Part shown: piece after piece, positions 32,699-44,465 of the stretch
Numbering within the stretch: position 1 is the stretch's first letter
Layout of the letters: each line of letters opens with the position of its first letter
Notes under the pieces: model-generated
Told to the model about the DNA's origin: nothing
Database searches by the model: none
The model's input: only the letters and a program-made list of their open reading frames with translations
From: Mixophyes australis
Taxonomy: Eukaryota; Chordata; Amphibia; Anura; Limnodynastidae
DNA: 64,000 nucleotides
Direction: 5' to 3'
Assembly (NCBI GenBank): GCA_036250195.1
Contig: JAVHZZ010000005.1
Span: 125,864,098-125,928,097 of the forward strand
Position numbers and translations under genes: made by a program

Positions 32699-34048
32699 AT
32701 ATAAGTAGGATATCTCTTTTATGCAACATATTTAACAGATAATAATATGTCCACTACACATTGATTGTATTGATTTCCTCACATATGCACAGGAAACATG
32801 AATATGTTATATGTATTCCTTGGGAAAATACATTCTCTCTATGGCTACCTAATGAGGCTGAGATACTATATATAGATGACACTGTCATGAAATCTTACCA
32901 GATAAGTTAGCAGAAACTATCTTGACAAGAGCTTCACCTATGGAACTAGATATGTGTGCCAGCACTTAGTGGCCCCCAGGACTTAATTTCAAGTAGTGAT
33001 AACTTAACATGTGTAGGTTCACCCAATATTAAATGAGCAAACATGATAGACTGATATGATAGCACCATTCTGAGTACCACATCCCCTGGGACAGATGTTA
33101 ATACATATATTTTTTTTTTCTAATAATATCTGGGACTCCTGATTACACAAAAAGATTGTTGCTTGCCCTGGTGACTTCCTACTTGCTCTCTAGACAAATT
33201 CCTCACAACAAGACTGCACTCTGATCCTATCACCCATACCAGTAATAAGATATCACTCACTCAATCCAACATTTCAGTTTAAACAATAAACTCTCAATAG
33301 CAATAACAAGGTGTTAATAACACTCACCTCAGCATGTCACCCAAATTATTCCTTATGTGTGCTCGATGGGTGCCTGGTCCTAGTGTGACGTCATCAGTGT
33401 GCATTTCCGATGACGTCCTTGGCAACCCAGGGCAGCCCTGACAATAAAGTGGGGATGTAACCAAACATGTGAAAGTCACACTCACCACCAAATAAAAACA
33501 TAGACAAAAAAATGAGGCAGCAGTACACTATTTTGAAATGACAATATGTGTGCCATAATGCATTGGAACACGCCAGGATATATATCTGTAACTGGGGACA
33601 CAAGCGAATACTAATCTAAAGAAAGTGTCTAATGAATGTGGCAATAGAATCAGTAGCAAGGAAGCTCTATGCATAGATTGAAAACAAATTCTCAATGGCG
33701 TCATGTAACTAATGACCGCAAGAAATGAACATACCTATGATGTGAAAAGGTAAGAAAAAGTAGGCACATGCTAGTGCAGTATTTCTGTAATTAAGTCAGT
33801 CATAAATATTAGTACAAAATTAAATGTGTACAAAAAGTCTACTTTTGGTGTGCTTTACTTAAGCAAACAGTTGGGGTCTCTGACTTGTATTTTTTAATAG
33901 TTTCTTGCAGCACAAATATTATAAAAAGAAAAGAATGAGCATATGTAGTCATTTTTTCATCATTTAATAAGAATAATATAAGTTAAAATACAGCTATAAG
34001 AATATTTGGGCTTTAAGCATCCATTGTGTTGGTTCTGTAGTTTTCTTC
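32699..34048. other. Spacer, nothing assigned
   Basis: AT-rich; no coding region. 'gtgacgtcatcagtgtgcat' near 33385 and its partial inverse 'gatgacgtc' form a small local inverted repeat only. Confidence 0.4.
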
Positions 34049-34050
34049 TA

Positions 34051-35187
34051 CAGTCATGGCCAAAACTTTTGAGAATGACACAAATATTATTTTTCGTAAA
34101 GTCTGCTGCCTCAGTTTCTATGATGGCAATTTGCATATACTCCAGAATGTCATGAAGAGTAATCAGATGAATTGAAATTAATTTCAAAGTCCCTCTTTGT
34201 CATGATAATGAACTTTATCCCAAAAACATTTCCACTGCATTTCAGCCCTGCCACTAAAGGACGAGTTGACATCAGGTCAGTGATTCTCTCGATAACAGAG
34301 GTGAGAGTGTTGATGAGGACAAGGCTGGAGATCACTCTGTCATGCTGATTGAGTTAGAATAACAGACTGGAAGCTTTAAAAGGAGGGTGGTGCTTGAAAT
34401 CACTGTTCTTCAGCTGTTAACCATGGTTATCTGCATGGAAACACGTGCATTCATCATTGCCTTGCACAAAAAAGGCTTCACAGGCAAGGATATTGCTGCT
34501 AGTAAGATTGCACCTAAATCAACCATTTATCGGATCATCAAGAACTGGACTGCTGAAGACTCTTATGAATCCCCTTTCAGATTGTTTGGTGCATCTGGAA
34601 AAACTCTTATCTGGAGAAGGAAATGTGAGTGCTACCATCAGTCCTGTGTCATGCCAACAGTAAAGCATCCTGAGACCATTTATGTGTGGGGTTGATTTTC
34701 AGCCAGGGGAGTGGGCTCACTCACAATGTTGCCTGAGAACACAGCCATGAATAAAGAATGGTACTAAAACATCGAAATGTTGGGTCCATGGCCAGGAGAC
34801 TCCTCGGACCTTAATCCCATTGAGAACTTGTGGCCAATCCTCAAGAGGCCGGTGGACAAACAAAACCCCACAAATTCTCACAAACTCCAACCATTGATTA
34901 GGCAAGAATGGTCGGCCATCAGTCAGTATGTGGCCCAGAAATTGATTGACTGCATTCCAGGTTGAGTTGCAAAGGTCTTCAAAAAGAAGGGCCGACACTG
35001 CTTATATTGACTCTTTGCATAAACTTAATGTAATTGCCAATAAAAGCCTTTGACACTTATGAAATGCTTGTAATTTTACTTCAGTATATCACAGCAACAT
35101 CTGATAAAAATGGTCTAAAAACACTGAAGCAACAAACTTTGTGAAAACCAATACTTGTGTCATTCTCAAAACTTTTGGCCATGACTG
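34051..35187 (+). mobile_element. Tc1/mariner element, internally deleted
   Basis: Inverted ends 'cagtcatggccaaaacttttgagaatgacac' flanked by TA on both sides (34049-34050 and 35188-35189). Same family as 13753-15270. Compared with that copy it lacks about 290 bp in the transposase gene. Confidence 0.95.
34423..34965 (+). pseudogene. Tc1 transposase with internal deletion
   Basis: The N-terminal helix-turn-helix (METRAFIIALHKKGFTGKDI) runs to RIIKN and is joined directly to WTAEDSYESPFRLFGASGKT, so the second DNA-binding subdomain is missing. The catalytic C-terminus is recognisable (PGDSSDLNPIENLWPILKR, with the DLNPIENLW motif) but in shifted frame, with a TGA near 34694. Stop at 34963-34965. 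Confidence 0.9.
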
Positions 35188-35189
35188 TA

Positions 35190-36110
35190 CTGAGGTCCTT
35201 GTTCTGTCTAGTATCCTGGTCACTCACCAGTATCAGGATGTCTATAGAAAAGTCCCAGAGTAATATGGTATATATAAAATTTTAAAAACTATATAAAAAA
35301 TATAGTCTATACAATGTTTAGAGTAGGTAAGATGCTCCTACATGTTTCATCTCAATGTGACTTCATCAGGGGTCTGAGAATAATTAGCTTATTTCACAGA
35401 CCATATGAACTGCAATTTTATAGTAATATAGAAGTATGTGCCAGCAGCTTTATGAGTTTATGTGCATACCAATGGTTGGTCATTTCTGGGAAATTGAAAA
35501 TGGTTTCTTTCTCCTAAAACAATATATTATGCATATACCGCCCAGACAGATGTGTGTGATCAGACATGTACTAAGGTGGTGATGGCCATTATTAAGTAGA
35601 CTGATAATGACCATTTTGTAAATGATCTTAGTACATACTTAAAAACGAGTCTATTCAGATTGCAGCAAATAAACTAAAGTACATATATTTACATAGGCTA
35701 TGTAAATGCCACATTGCTAGTAATCTAAATCACATCAAAAACCACTTGAGATAAAAATGGATAAAAACATATTGAATGCATATACAAAGTTTCATAAAAT
35801 GCCTGTACATAAAAGTAGTAGAAAACTGTATATGACAGAATAAAAATGAAACATATATAAAATAGAATACAAAGAATGGAGCAATGTCATAACTTTCATT
35901 TAATCCATGCTGTGATAGCGTGTTAGGTTGATATATTCAATATAATTCTCTTTTGGATAGTAATTTCTGAAGATCATTGCTCTTTTCATCCAGTTTGTCA
36001 AGTTCAATTGCTTTAAAAAATGCCCTCTAGCATTGTTTCAACTTAAAAAACTTAGAAACCAAATGGTTGTCAATTTTATTAAAATTTCTTACATGTTCTT
36101 GCAAGCTCAA
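35190..36110 (-). pseudogene. Penelope-like element 3' end with decayed C-terminus
   Basis: Minus-strand sequence from 36110 to 35880 matches the better-preserved C-terminus at 41348-41638 ('accaaatggttgtca', 'aatgccctctagcattgt', 'ggatagtaatttctgaagat', 'atccatgctgtgatagc'). The 3' untranslated part to about 35440 matches 41860-42115 ('tgtactaagatcatttgca', 'ggcacataaac'). Downstream lies a hammerhead-like motif (35325-35380). Coding frame is broken. Confidence 0.75.
35325..35380 (-). ncRNA. Hammerhead ribozyme relic of a Penelope-like element
   Basis: Minus strand shows CTGATGA (35369-35363), a stem II of 'gtcac-att-gagat' (four of five pairs possible), then GAAAC (35348-35344) and 'atgtaggagcatc'. 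All core boxes are intact. Stem III no longer pairs well, but CG-to-CA/TG decay from 'cgcgtaggagcgtc' would explain this. It sits downstream of the PLE coding end on the same strand, as known for PLE hammerheads. Confidence 0.6.
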
Positions 36111-36250
36111 TTTCAAGGCAGGTTTTTTTCCCCACATATAATAGATCACATGGACATTTTAATACATATATAACTGAAGATGGCATGCAATAAATTAATT
36201 AAATATTTAATCTCAAACTTCTTGGTTCCATTATTATTAAAAAACACTCT

Positions 36251-36551
36251 GAGCCTGAGTCATTAAGGAGAGCAAAGCATAAAAAAGGAGTAACTTTGCA
36301 CCTGGGCAAAAGCATGTTGCATTGGAGGGGAGGTAAATGTAAAATGTGGGGACTGATTTATAGTTGGGATAGATCCTAGATCAACTTTAAATTTCAGTGT
36401 ACAAATAAAACTATCAAGATTTTGTGTGCAAGATGAAAAAACAGTCAGTATTTAAATAATAAAGTAATTTGCACCCCTTGCATTGTAACATGGTTTGTCC
36501 CAGAGAACATTTACTGCTTTGTTTGCCTTACTTTCCTTAATGACTCAGGCC
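36251..36551. mobile_element. 301-bp MITE ('gcctgagtcattaagg')
   Basis: Inverted termini 'gagcctgagtcattaagg...ccttaatgactcaggcc', flanked by TCT on both sides. Same family as 7055-9111 and 38897-39214; its middle part is inverted relative to those. Confidence 0.88.
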
Positions 36552-36679
36552 TCTTCTGTGTTGTATCCAGAATTTTTACATATAACATAGGTTGCATTTA
36601 TAAAAAACAGTAGTTTGCATAATTAATGGATTAATATTTATTTTATGTTGATCTCTCAGCATGCTAAAAGCATATATGT

Positions 36680-38590
36680 AAAAAACATGCAAAAAGGAAA
36701 TTAGATTGGCTAAATTAGAAAATGAAAGGCAAGTTGCAAAAGAAAGTAAGACAAACCCCAAAAACTTTTTAAAGTATATAAATGGCAAAAGAATTAAAAA
36801 GATAATATAGGACCCCTAAGAAGTGAGATCGGTGAATTGAAAAATGATACTAAGGAAAAAGCAGAGGTATTAAGCACTTTCTTTTCTTCAGTATTTACTA
36901 GAGAGAAACAAATAGTAGGAGTAATACATAAAAATACACCCAAGGGTCCTTATGGAGCTAAACTCGGAAATAGTTAGACCGCTATTCTTAATTTTCAGAG
37001 ATTCAATCTCATCAGGCTCAGTACAAAGGGATTGGCGAATAGCAGATGTGATGCCGTTGTTTAAAAAGGGAACGAGATCACAACCAGGGAATTATAGACC
37101 TGCAAGCCTGACATCAATAGTGGGGAAACTACTGGAAGGTATTTTAAGGGATAGTATTCAGGATGACTTGGTGCGCAATAAAATTATTAGTGGGAATAAA
37201 CATGGATTTGTGAGGGATAGGTCATGTCAAACTAATCTAATTAGTTTCTACGAGGAAGTTAGTGGGAACTTAGACCAGAGCAGCACAGTAGATGTGGTCT
37301 ACTTAGATTTTGCAAAGGCCTTTGATACATTGCCACACAAGAGGTTGGTTTACAAAACAAAGGAACTGGGTCTAGGAATCAACATTTGTACTTGGATCGA
37401 AAACTGGCTAGAGAATAGGAAACAGAGAGTTGTGATAAATGAAACATTTTCTAATTGGTCAAAAGTCTTAAGTGGAGTACCTCAAGGTTCCATGCTGGGG
37501 CCACTACTTTTTAATATATTTATTAATGACCTTGGTGATGGTTTAGAGAGTAAAGTTTCTATTTTTACAGATGACACTCAACTCTGTAAGTTAATAAAAT
37601 CAGAGCAAGTTGTAGCTTCTCTACAGAGGGACTTAAATAAACTGGATGATTGGGTGGCCAAATGGAATATGAGGTTTAACATAGATAAATGTAAGGTTAT
37701 ACATTTAGGGATCAAAAATAAGAAGGCAATCTATAAATTATATGGAATTAATTTAGGAGAATCTATAATGGAAAAGGATTTGGGAGTGCTCATAGACAGT
37801 AGACTTAGCAATAGTGCTCAATGTCAAGCAGCAGCTGCAAGAGCGTACAAAGTATTGGCATGCATAAAAAGGGGCATAGATGCAAGTATAATTTTGCCAC
37901 TGTATTAATCGTTGGTAAGACCTCATCTTGAAAATACAGTACAGTTCTGGGCACCACTCTATAAAAAAGATAATTTGGAACTAGAAAGGGTTCAGAGAAG
38001 GGCGACAAAATTGATAAAGGGTATGGAGTCATTAAGTTATGAGGAAAGTTTAGCCAGTTTAGGCATGTTTACTTTAGAAAAGAGACGTCTAAGGGGAGAT
38101 ATGATTACTATATACAAATACATTAAGGGTCAATACAGAGAACTTTCATGGGAACTTTTTACCCCAAGGACTATACACAGGACACACGGTCACCCCCTAA
38201 GTTTAGAGGAGAGGAAATTTCACAACCAGCAAAGGAAGGGGTTCTTTACATTAAGGGAAGTCAAGATATGGAATTCATTGCCAGAGAAGGTTGTGATGGC
38301 AGATTCAATAGATATGTTTATGAAAGTGTTAGACAAATTTTTAGTGGAAAAGTGTATCCAGGGATACAACCGTTAATTAAAATGAAGGATAGCAGTGGAT
38401 ATAGGGTAAAAATAGGACTGCAATATTAGGTCTGGGGGGATTTTCACAATTGAAACAGATTTGCGGTTGCTTACTCTGGATCAATTTCAATTTTAAGTGC
38501 AGGATCGCAGGAGATCCAAAATAGGTTGAACTTAATGGACTGGTGTCTTTTTTCAACCTCATCAACTATGTTACTATGTTACTATGTATA
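36680..38590 (+). mobile_element. CR1-type LINE, 5'-truncated
   Basis: Contains most of the ORF2 reverse transcriptase and C-terminal region (36952-38376), then a 3' untranslated region with 'gacttggtgtctttttcaacctcatc'-like sequence ('ggactggtgtcttttttcaa') and a tail of TTACTATG repeats (38566-38588), the CR1 3' end hallmark. ORF2 sequence upstream of 36952 is present in other frames (from about 36680). Confidence 0.92.
36952..38376 (+). pseudogene. CR1 ORF2 reverse transcriptase, one in-frame stop
   Basis: One frame of about 474 codons broken only by TAA at 37906-37908. RT motifs in order: WRIADVMPLFKKGTRSQPGN then YRPASL (about residues 25-50), DVVYLDFAKAFDTLPHKRL (about 120), SGVPQGSMLGPLLFNIFIND (about 178) and IFTDDTQL (about 205), where FTDD replaces the usual FADD but keeps both aspartates. 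The conserved C-terminus after the stop is [30 protein letters not shown] and RRLRGDMITIYKYI. Family ORF2 is about 900-1000 residues with an N-terminal endonuclease, which is missing here. Confidence 0.93.
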
Positions 38591-38896
38591 TATATTGTTG
38601 AAATGTCTAGTTTTCTAAAAAATTATATCCGGTCTAGCTATTCAAAATGGAATCCATCTAAAATACAGCCCAATGTTTATTCACTGCACAGCTAAGCCTA
38701 ACTGCCCACTCCAGTTATTTATTTTATTATTCTGATATTGTTTTATCTCTAGTAAACATATCTTTATTTTTGGTTCTACTCTTTCAAGTTTTTGTTTAGG
38801 CCCTCCATATTTTACTTTTGGTCTTCTCTATCACTATATAGTTCCATTATTTTTTTTTCTCTTTAAGTTAGATCTCTAGGCATTTAAGATACTTTA

Positions 38897-39214
38897 GGTC
38901 TGATTAATTTAGGAAAGTAGTAAAAGGGAGTATATTTTCTCTCGGGCATACCATGTTACAATGCAAGGGGTGCAAATTAGTTTATTATTTTGCACATAAG
39001 TTAAATACTGGCTGTTTTTTCATGTAGCATACAAATAATTGATAGATTTATTTTTACACTTCAATTTAAAGTTGATCTAGGCCATGCCCTACCCCAATTA
39101 TAAATCTATCCCCACATTTTAAATTTACCTCCTCTCCAATGCAATATGGTGTTGCCAAAGTGCAAAGCTACTCCTTTTTTTTTTTTGCTTTACTTTACTT
39201 AATGGATCAGGCCC
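38897..39214. mobile_element. MITE, uninterrupted copy of the 7055-9111 family
   Basis: Ends 'ggtctgattaatttagg...acttaatggatcaggccc'; internal 'gcacataagttaaatactggctgttttttcatgtagcata' is co-linear with both halves of the split copy at 7055-9111, providing the empty site for the hAT there. Confidence 0.88.
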
Positions 39215-39384
39215 ATTATCTTTTCATATATAATGCGCTTTGACATATTTTGGGAACATTGTCCTTATCTATTCTTTTGTGAATTGGCAATTATTTATGT
39301 CAAATGTGGGGATTTTAAAATCCTGAGACCCTTAAGAATTGTATTTATCCCCCACCATCTTTTAATTACTTCCACTAAAAGGTT

Positions 39385-39490
39385 TTATACCATACTTGCC
39401 AACTCTCCCTTAATGTCAGAGAGACTCCCTGAAATAGGGGTGATCTCCCTCACTCCCTGAAGAGTCTGGCATTCTCCCTGATGCTGAGAC
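39385..39490. repeat. Fragment of the 'ttgccaactctccc' repeat
   Basis: 'catacttgccaactctccct', 'gagagactccctgaa' and 'ggcattctccctgatg' are the end sequence of the repeat seen more fully at 39714-39985. Confidence 0.55.
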
Positions 39491-39713
39491 AGTACAAGAC
39501 GTGGTTGGCTTTGCCATTTGTGGCATGCTGACACAGTTCAGAAATTGTGTCCTATGTCCATGTATTGATGCCTATGGAGGTGACCATTTTCATGGAGACC
39601 AAGATTTAACCAAACACTGACAGGTAAGACAACATGACTTCAGTAATGGAGACAGAAATGTAAAAGACAATTCAGTCTCATGAGATTCATTAGCTGCTTT
39701 TCTTTAACGCATG

Positions 39714-39985
39714 GTTGCCTACTCTCCCGGAATGTCCTGGAGACTCCCTCATTTCTGGGAGGCCTTCCAGGCTCCAGGGAGAGCAGGGCAACCTCCCGGT
39801 TCTCGATAAGGGATTAGGGCAGGGCTTAATGACGCAAATAGTGTGTCATCTTAGCCCTGCCCTCTGCTGTAATTAGCCAAAATTGTGACAATCGTTTAGG
39901 GGGCAGGGCCAAAATTATGTGATTCGTCAACCCCAGCATGCCCACCTCCTCCGGGATCTCCCTGAAGCCAACAAGGAAAAGTACT
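39714..39985. mobile_element. Inverted-repeat element 'ggttgcctactctcccgg'
   Basis: Left 'ttgcctactctcccggaatgtcctggagactccc' and right 'ctccgggatctccctgaagccaacaa' are partial inverses; internal 'agggcagggctt' and 'agccctgccctc' are also inverted. Non-coding DNA element of about 270 bp. Confidence 0.6.
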
Positions 39986-40590
39986 GTCTACATTATCATT
40001 CTTTTTGGTGTCTTGTGTCTGTATATTCTCACCAACAATCTTATTTTAAGCATCAGAGCATTTATTCCTCACATCATGATGTGACCTAAACATTATAGAA
40101 TAGTGAAAAAACCCAAAGTGAAATAGATATGTACTGTTGTCTTACTAAACAAATAACAGCAGCCTGAAATCACAAATTTTACAAACAAGGAAATCAATTA
40201 TTTACAATAAAATTATGTTGCCGCTTTTGCTTTTATTTTTAATCAGAAACTAGTGTTGTTATTACAGTCACTCTTTTAAGACAAAAAGGTGTCAGTTGTA
40301 TTTTGCATACCCTTGAACGTAAAATGAAGTGTAATATAAAATAAATACTAAACCTTTAAGGATGCAAACCATTGTTTTTTTTTAATAAAATTAATTACTG
40401 TAATATGTTCAAATGTATGGATTCGACATGTAGAATATTTTTTTAATAATATTAGTACCAAGAAATTTGGGATAAATCAATTCATATTTTGCATTACATT
40501 TTCAGTTACATATATTTAAATGCCCATGTGCTTTATCATATGTGAAAAAAACTAAAGCGCCCTTAAACTGAGTTTTAGGTATACACTGGC
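39986..40590. other. AT-rich spacer
   Basis: Nothing recognised. Confidence 0.4.
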
Positions 40591-40591
40591 A

Positions 40592-40645
40592 AGAAGTATT
40601 AGGTTATGTTGCAATCTCATTGAGACTCATCAGCAGAGAGGAAAT
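40592..40645 (-). ncRNA. Hammerhead-like relic
   Basis: Minus strand: CTGATGA (40633-40627), a perfect stem II 'gtctc-aat-gagat', then 'tgcaac' in place of GAAAC. Two of three core elements are intact. It lies about 0.7 kb upstream of a plus-strand PLE C-terminus but in the opposite orientation. Confidence 0.45.
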
Positions 40646-41339
40646 AATGACACAGTACTGAACTGGCAATGATGATATGCAGGATAATAGCTGAAGCACA
40701 ACAGTAACAAAATGCTGATCATGAAACAGAAACATGCAGGCAAATATGGAGATTTACAGTGTAGCAGAAAATCTCTGGCAGTTGACAGTCACTGGGGATG
40801 CACTAGTTTACAATAACAAACAGTTTTTGGTATAAATTGTGTTCCCTTGAGGAAGGTATGCAAACACGCTAATGGTAGTTTGTGCCAGAGATCACTGTAA
40901 TCCAGAAGCCAATCAGTAAGTAACCAGTACCAATGGAGATACTTCTGATACCTGGCTCTGCATTATGGATCCCAAAAGGCAACATAATGCAGAGCCAGGG
41001 TTCAGGAACCAGGTATCAACTTAGGTGGAATGAACAGGCCCAGAAAGCTAGCACATGAACATTAGCACCAGCAATATAAAGTTTAACAGGTGAAGAGTTA
41101 CCCCAGAGAGACTTCTAGCAGGATTAGGGAGGGGCACATCTCTAACAGATAATGATCCACTGATCGTCCCAGATCTCAAGAAAACACCCAAAATGAACCA
41201 GAACATTGTGGCAATATGGACATGAATGTTTCAAGCTGAGAAAAGGATGAAAGCAATCACATGCAAATAATAGGCTAATGCTATCAGTACCCACAATCTT
41301 GAGGAGGGTCCAGGACATATAATGTAGTCAATACCTGGG

Positions 41340-42115
41340 CAAAGCTGATGGAACCTAGCTTTCAATTGTTCTGCAGTAGCAAAAAACATGCAAGAAATCT
41401 TTTAAAAACATTTTTTAACAACCATTCCGTTTCTAAGCAGTTTAAGCTAAAACGTAATGCAGATCCTAGAGGACTTTCAATTTGTAATTTGCAAGCAATT
41501 GAACTTGTCATTCTGGCTGAAAGGGTTGATGATATTCAGAAATTATTATCCAAAAGAGAAGTGTATTGGATCTACCAATTTAACATGCTACCACAGCATG
41601 GATTAAATAAAAATTATGAGATTACTCCATTCTTGTAGGATGTTTTAAATATGTTACATTTTTATTCTTTTAGATATTGTTTTATACTAATTTTATGTAG
41701 GGGCATTCTATGAAATATTGAATATAAATATTCTACATGTTTTATTGTTAGCTCAGGTGTTTTTTTTTTAATGTGATTTAGATTACTAGCAACTTGCAAT
41801 TTACAAAGTCTATGCACTTGGACTTTAACCTATTTACTGGAAGCTGAATCGACATGTTTTAAAGTATGTACTAAGATCATTTGCAAAATGGCCTTCATCA
41901 GTCTACTAAATTGGTCGTAAGCACCTGTGTTTGTACTTTTTAAAAATGGCAGAACCCATATATAATCAACACAGTAAAAATGGTGGGCACATCTCTTTAT
42001 ATATATAGATTTTTTATACAGAAATGGATTTACAAGGTGCGTATGAAAGTATGCATTGTGTTAGGAGAAAGAAATTTCTCGGAAGTTACCAATAAGTTGC
42101 ATGTGCATTAGGCTC
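41340..42115 (+). pseudogene. Penelope-like element C-terminus and 3' part
   Basis: The open frame 41348-41638 contains a KKHARNLLKTFFNN segment, LSICNLQAIELVILAERVDD and KREVYWIYQFNMLPQHGLNK, ending ITPFL. A terminal REVYWIYQL...PHGLN is the conserved end of Penelope-like proteins just after the GIY-YIG domain. Only about 97 residues remain and no catalytic domain is present. The following 450 bp match the minus-strand copy at 35440-35880, and similarity ends at about 42115, before the hammerhead position, so this copy is 3'-truncated. Confidence 0.78.
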
Positions 42116-43120
42116 TTAAAGCTGGCACATAAACAATAATACTCCCACATTACTATTAAATGGCAGAGCATAAGTCTTTATGTGCTGCAAAACCTCAGCT
42201 GACCTCAAGAGTTTGTCTAAGTTAAGTACAATCCAAACTACCTTTTGTTTATGCATTTAATTTTTCACTAATATTATAAGTGCAAGATAATCTCATTGGC
42301 ACAAAATACTAACAATTGGAAAGTAGTGTAGTCGTGTCCATATCAGAAAAAGACCGATGTATGGAACTGTCCTCTGTAAATCGTATTAGGGGAACACCTG
42401 TCCCCACCTGAAGGTTATAATAATGTCAGAGTTACAAGTCTCAGAAGTGAAAAAAAACTCTGTTTAAGCAGTCTGATATTTACAGTTTTGTACTGATGTA
42501 TAATGTAAATAGTCCATAAACTCTCCAAATAGGACACACTTACTTGTTAACTGGTTTGTTCCGATCCACAGCTGCAAAGCTATCTGCTGGCTATTGCCAC
42601 AGTTGTTAGTTCCCATTTCCCTCTACGGGGCTCAAGCATCTGGTACGCTCCTCATCAGTATCTGCACTTCTGCTGCCACCGACGGCAGCAGACGTCCAAA
42701 GCAGAACGTCGAAAATTGTTTATATATAAAATATTTTATCACTTACTTAATCACAGATATACTGCAGTTGTCTTTTTCACAGAATGTATACCACTTGATA
42801 AGCAATGGGTGTACAAAAAGATAGCTTCCACCTTTTTGTCATGAAAGAGTGACTTTAATTACAATACTGTTTTTTTTTTATAAATACCTATGATGTGAGC
42901 CTATGTAATAATACATAATATTAGGCACGACCTATTGGAAGCAGAACATGATCAGAATTAATAGATATAAATTACATGGGCAATGAGTAACCAACTGCTT
43001 ACTTACAGTAAGTAACATATGATTACATTCAGTGGTCGAAATGGACATTTAGAAGTGGTAAAAAAATGTAACGGAAATATAAGCAAATGGAATTTTATAG
43101 TTTTACAATGAAGGAGAAGT
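42116..43120. other. Spacer
   Basis: No assignable feature. Confidence 0.4.
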
Positions 43121-43124
43121 GGCA

Positions 43125-43180
43125 GCATGGCATATGCCGGAATTTGCTGGTGCTATATAAATAAATGATTATGATACTCC
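43125..43180 (+). repeat. Possible SINE 3' tail
   Basis: 'ccggaatttgctggtgctat' followed by 'ataaataaatgattatga' resembles the 3' end of frog SINEs of the family at 24667-24826. Only the tail is seen. Confidence 0.35.
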
Positions 43181-44224
43181 CCCACGTCAACCACTGATTA
43201 CGTTACTAAGACCCATCAAGCACACAGAGGGAGGCACCTGGGCATATACTATATAAGGTAAGTGTTATTGATGTTTTGCTATCCCTAATGAAGTTTATTG
43301 AATTGGATTGAATGAGTGGTGTTTTATTTTCTCCTTGTTTGATTATAGACACAGTGTTAGCATACTATGCAGGACAATTGGGAGAAAAGCAGAGTAATAC
43401 CATAAAACTGAGTATTTATAAACAGACAGACATGTAAAAGGGTGTTCTAGTTATTTGGATTCGTATTTATGATGTTATCCAAATAGTCAAAGATGAATGA
43501 CCTCATATGCCTATATGGAGTTAACATTATAATGAACCATTCTCACTCATCAGCTGGTTTGAATGGCAGAACACTAACCCAAGAGGGCAGAAAGATAAAC
43601 AACTTAGTGGGATGTGAGAGATTAAGAAAAACCTTAACTTTGTGGGTCAAAATCCTTAAATGAGGTGAAGAATTTATAAATTTGTAAGAATTCATAGAGG
43701 TACTAAAATTTTAAAAAGATTACCAGGGATACTTTGCTGTTGGGCGAGTGCATTCACACAGGTTACACACAATGCTCAGTGCACCTTGGAACACTACGAT
43801 CCCCACAGTTCTTTGCTTATAGCACACTTTTTTCATTTTAAATATTAATTTTCAATAACTTCTAAAGAAAACAGTACCAATTCAGATTAAGGTTCAGGTA
43901 ACATGGAATCTACACAAAGCAGCAATATAAAAAACAATGAGTTCTTATTGTGTTCCTCTCAACACAACAGCAAATGTATAAAGCAAAGGGCAGTGACATA
44001 TCCCTATGCAAACCAGTAAATCTATACAAATTGCACAAATAAAGCCTCACACATGGTAGAGTTACTACATTAACTCCCATGCCTTTTGCTGGGTGAGCCT
44101 TTTTTTGAATTTCATACAACTGTTAATTGGACTTCTAGCCTTAAATTAGCTAAATCTGTAAACTCATTTCTCTCATCATGCCACTTAACCAAATTGCCAT
44201 AGGTCTATAGCCATTTTGTTGGGC
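43181..44224. other. Spacer
   Basis: No assignable feature. Confidence 0.4.
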
Positions 44225-44465
44225 AAGGAGATTACACTGGATACTTTTCTCAAGCTAAAAAGTGCCAGAAATTTTGCAAAGCACCATGGCTAGATGGTTT
44301 TTGACTGTTTACTACAAAACAATTGAAAGTGTTTTGCTTTCACATCTTCAGTCTATCTTTAATGAGGTTAAAATGTAAACCCTATTCCTCACAAGCTTTG
44401 GAAGCTAAAATTCCTCTTATGCACATGCCAGGTAAGGATCCAAACTTTTGCACTAGTTATCATTA
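44225..44465 (+). pseudogene. L1-type LINE reverse transcriptase fragment
   Basis: Fragments in changing frames: APWLDGF (for the SPGPDGF motif) and LEAKIPLMHMPGKDPTF (for EATIVLIPKPGKDP). These two blocks at the correct distance are the start of the L1 reverse transcriptase domain. Heavily decayed; nothing of the catalytic part follows. Confidence 0.55.

Noticed and set aside
33380..33425. CTGATGA on the minus strand as a hammerhead core
   Set aside because: No GAAA box or second stem follows at a suitable distance.
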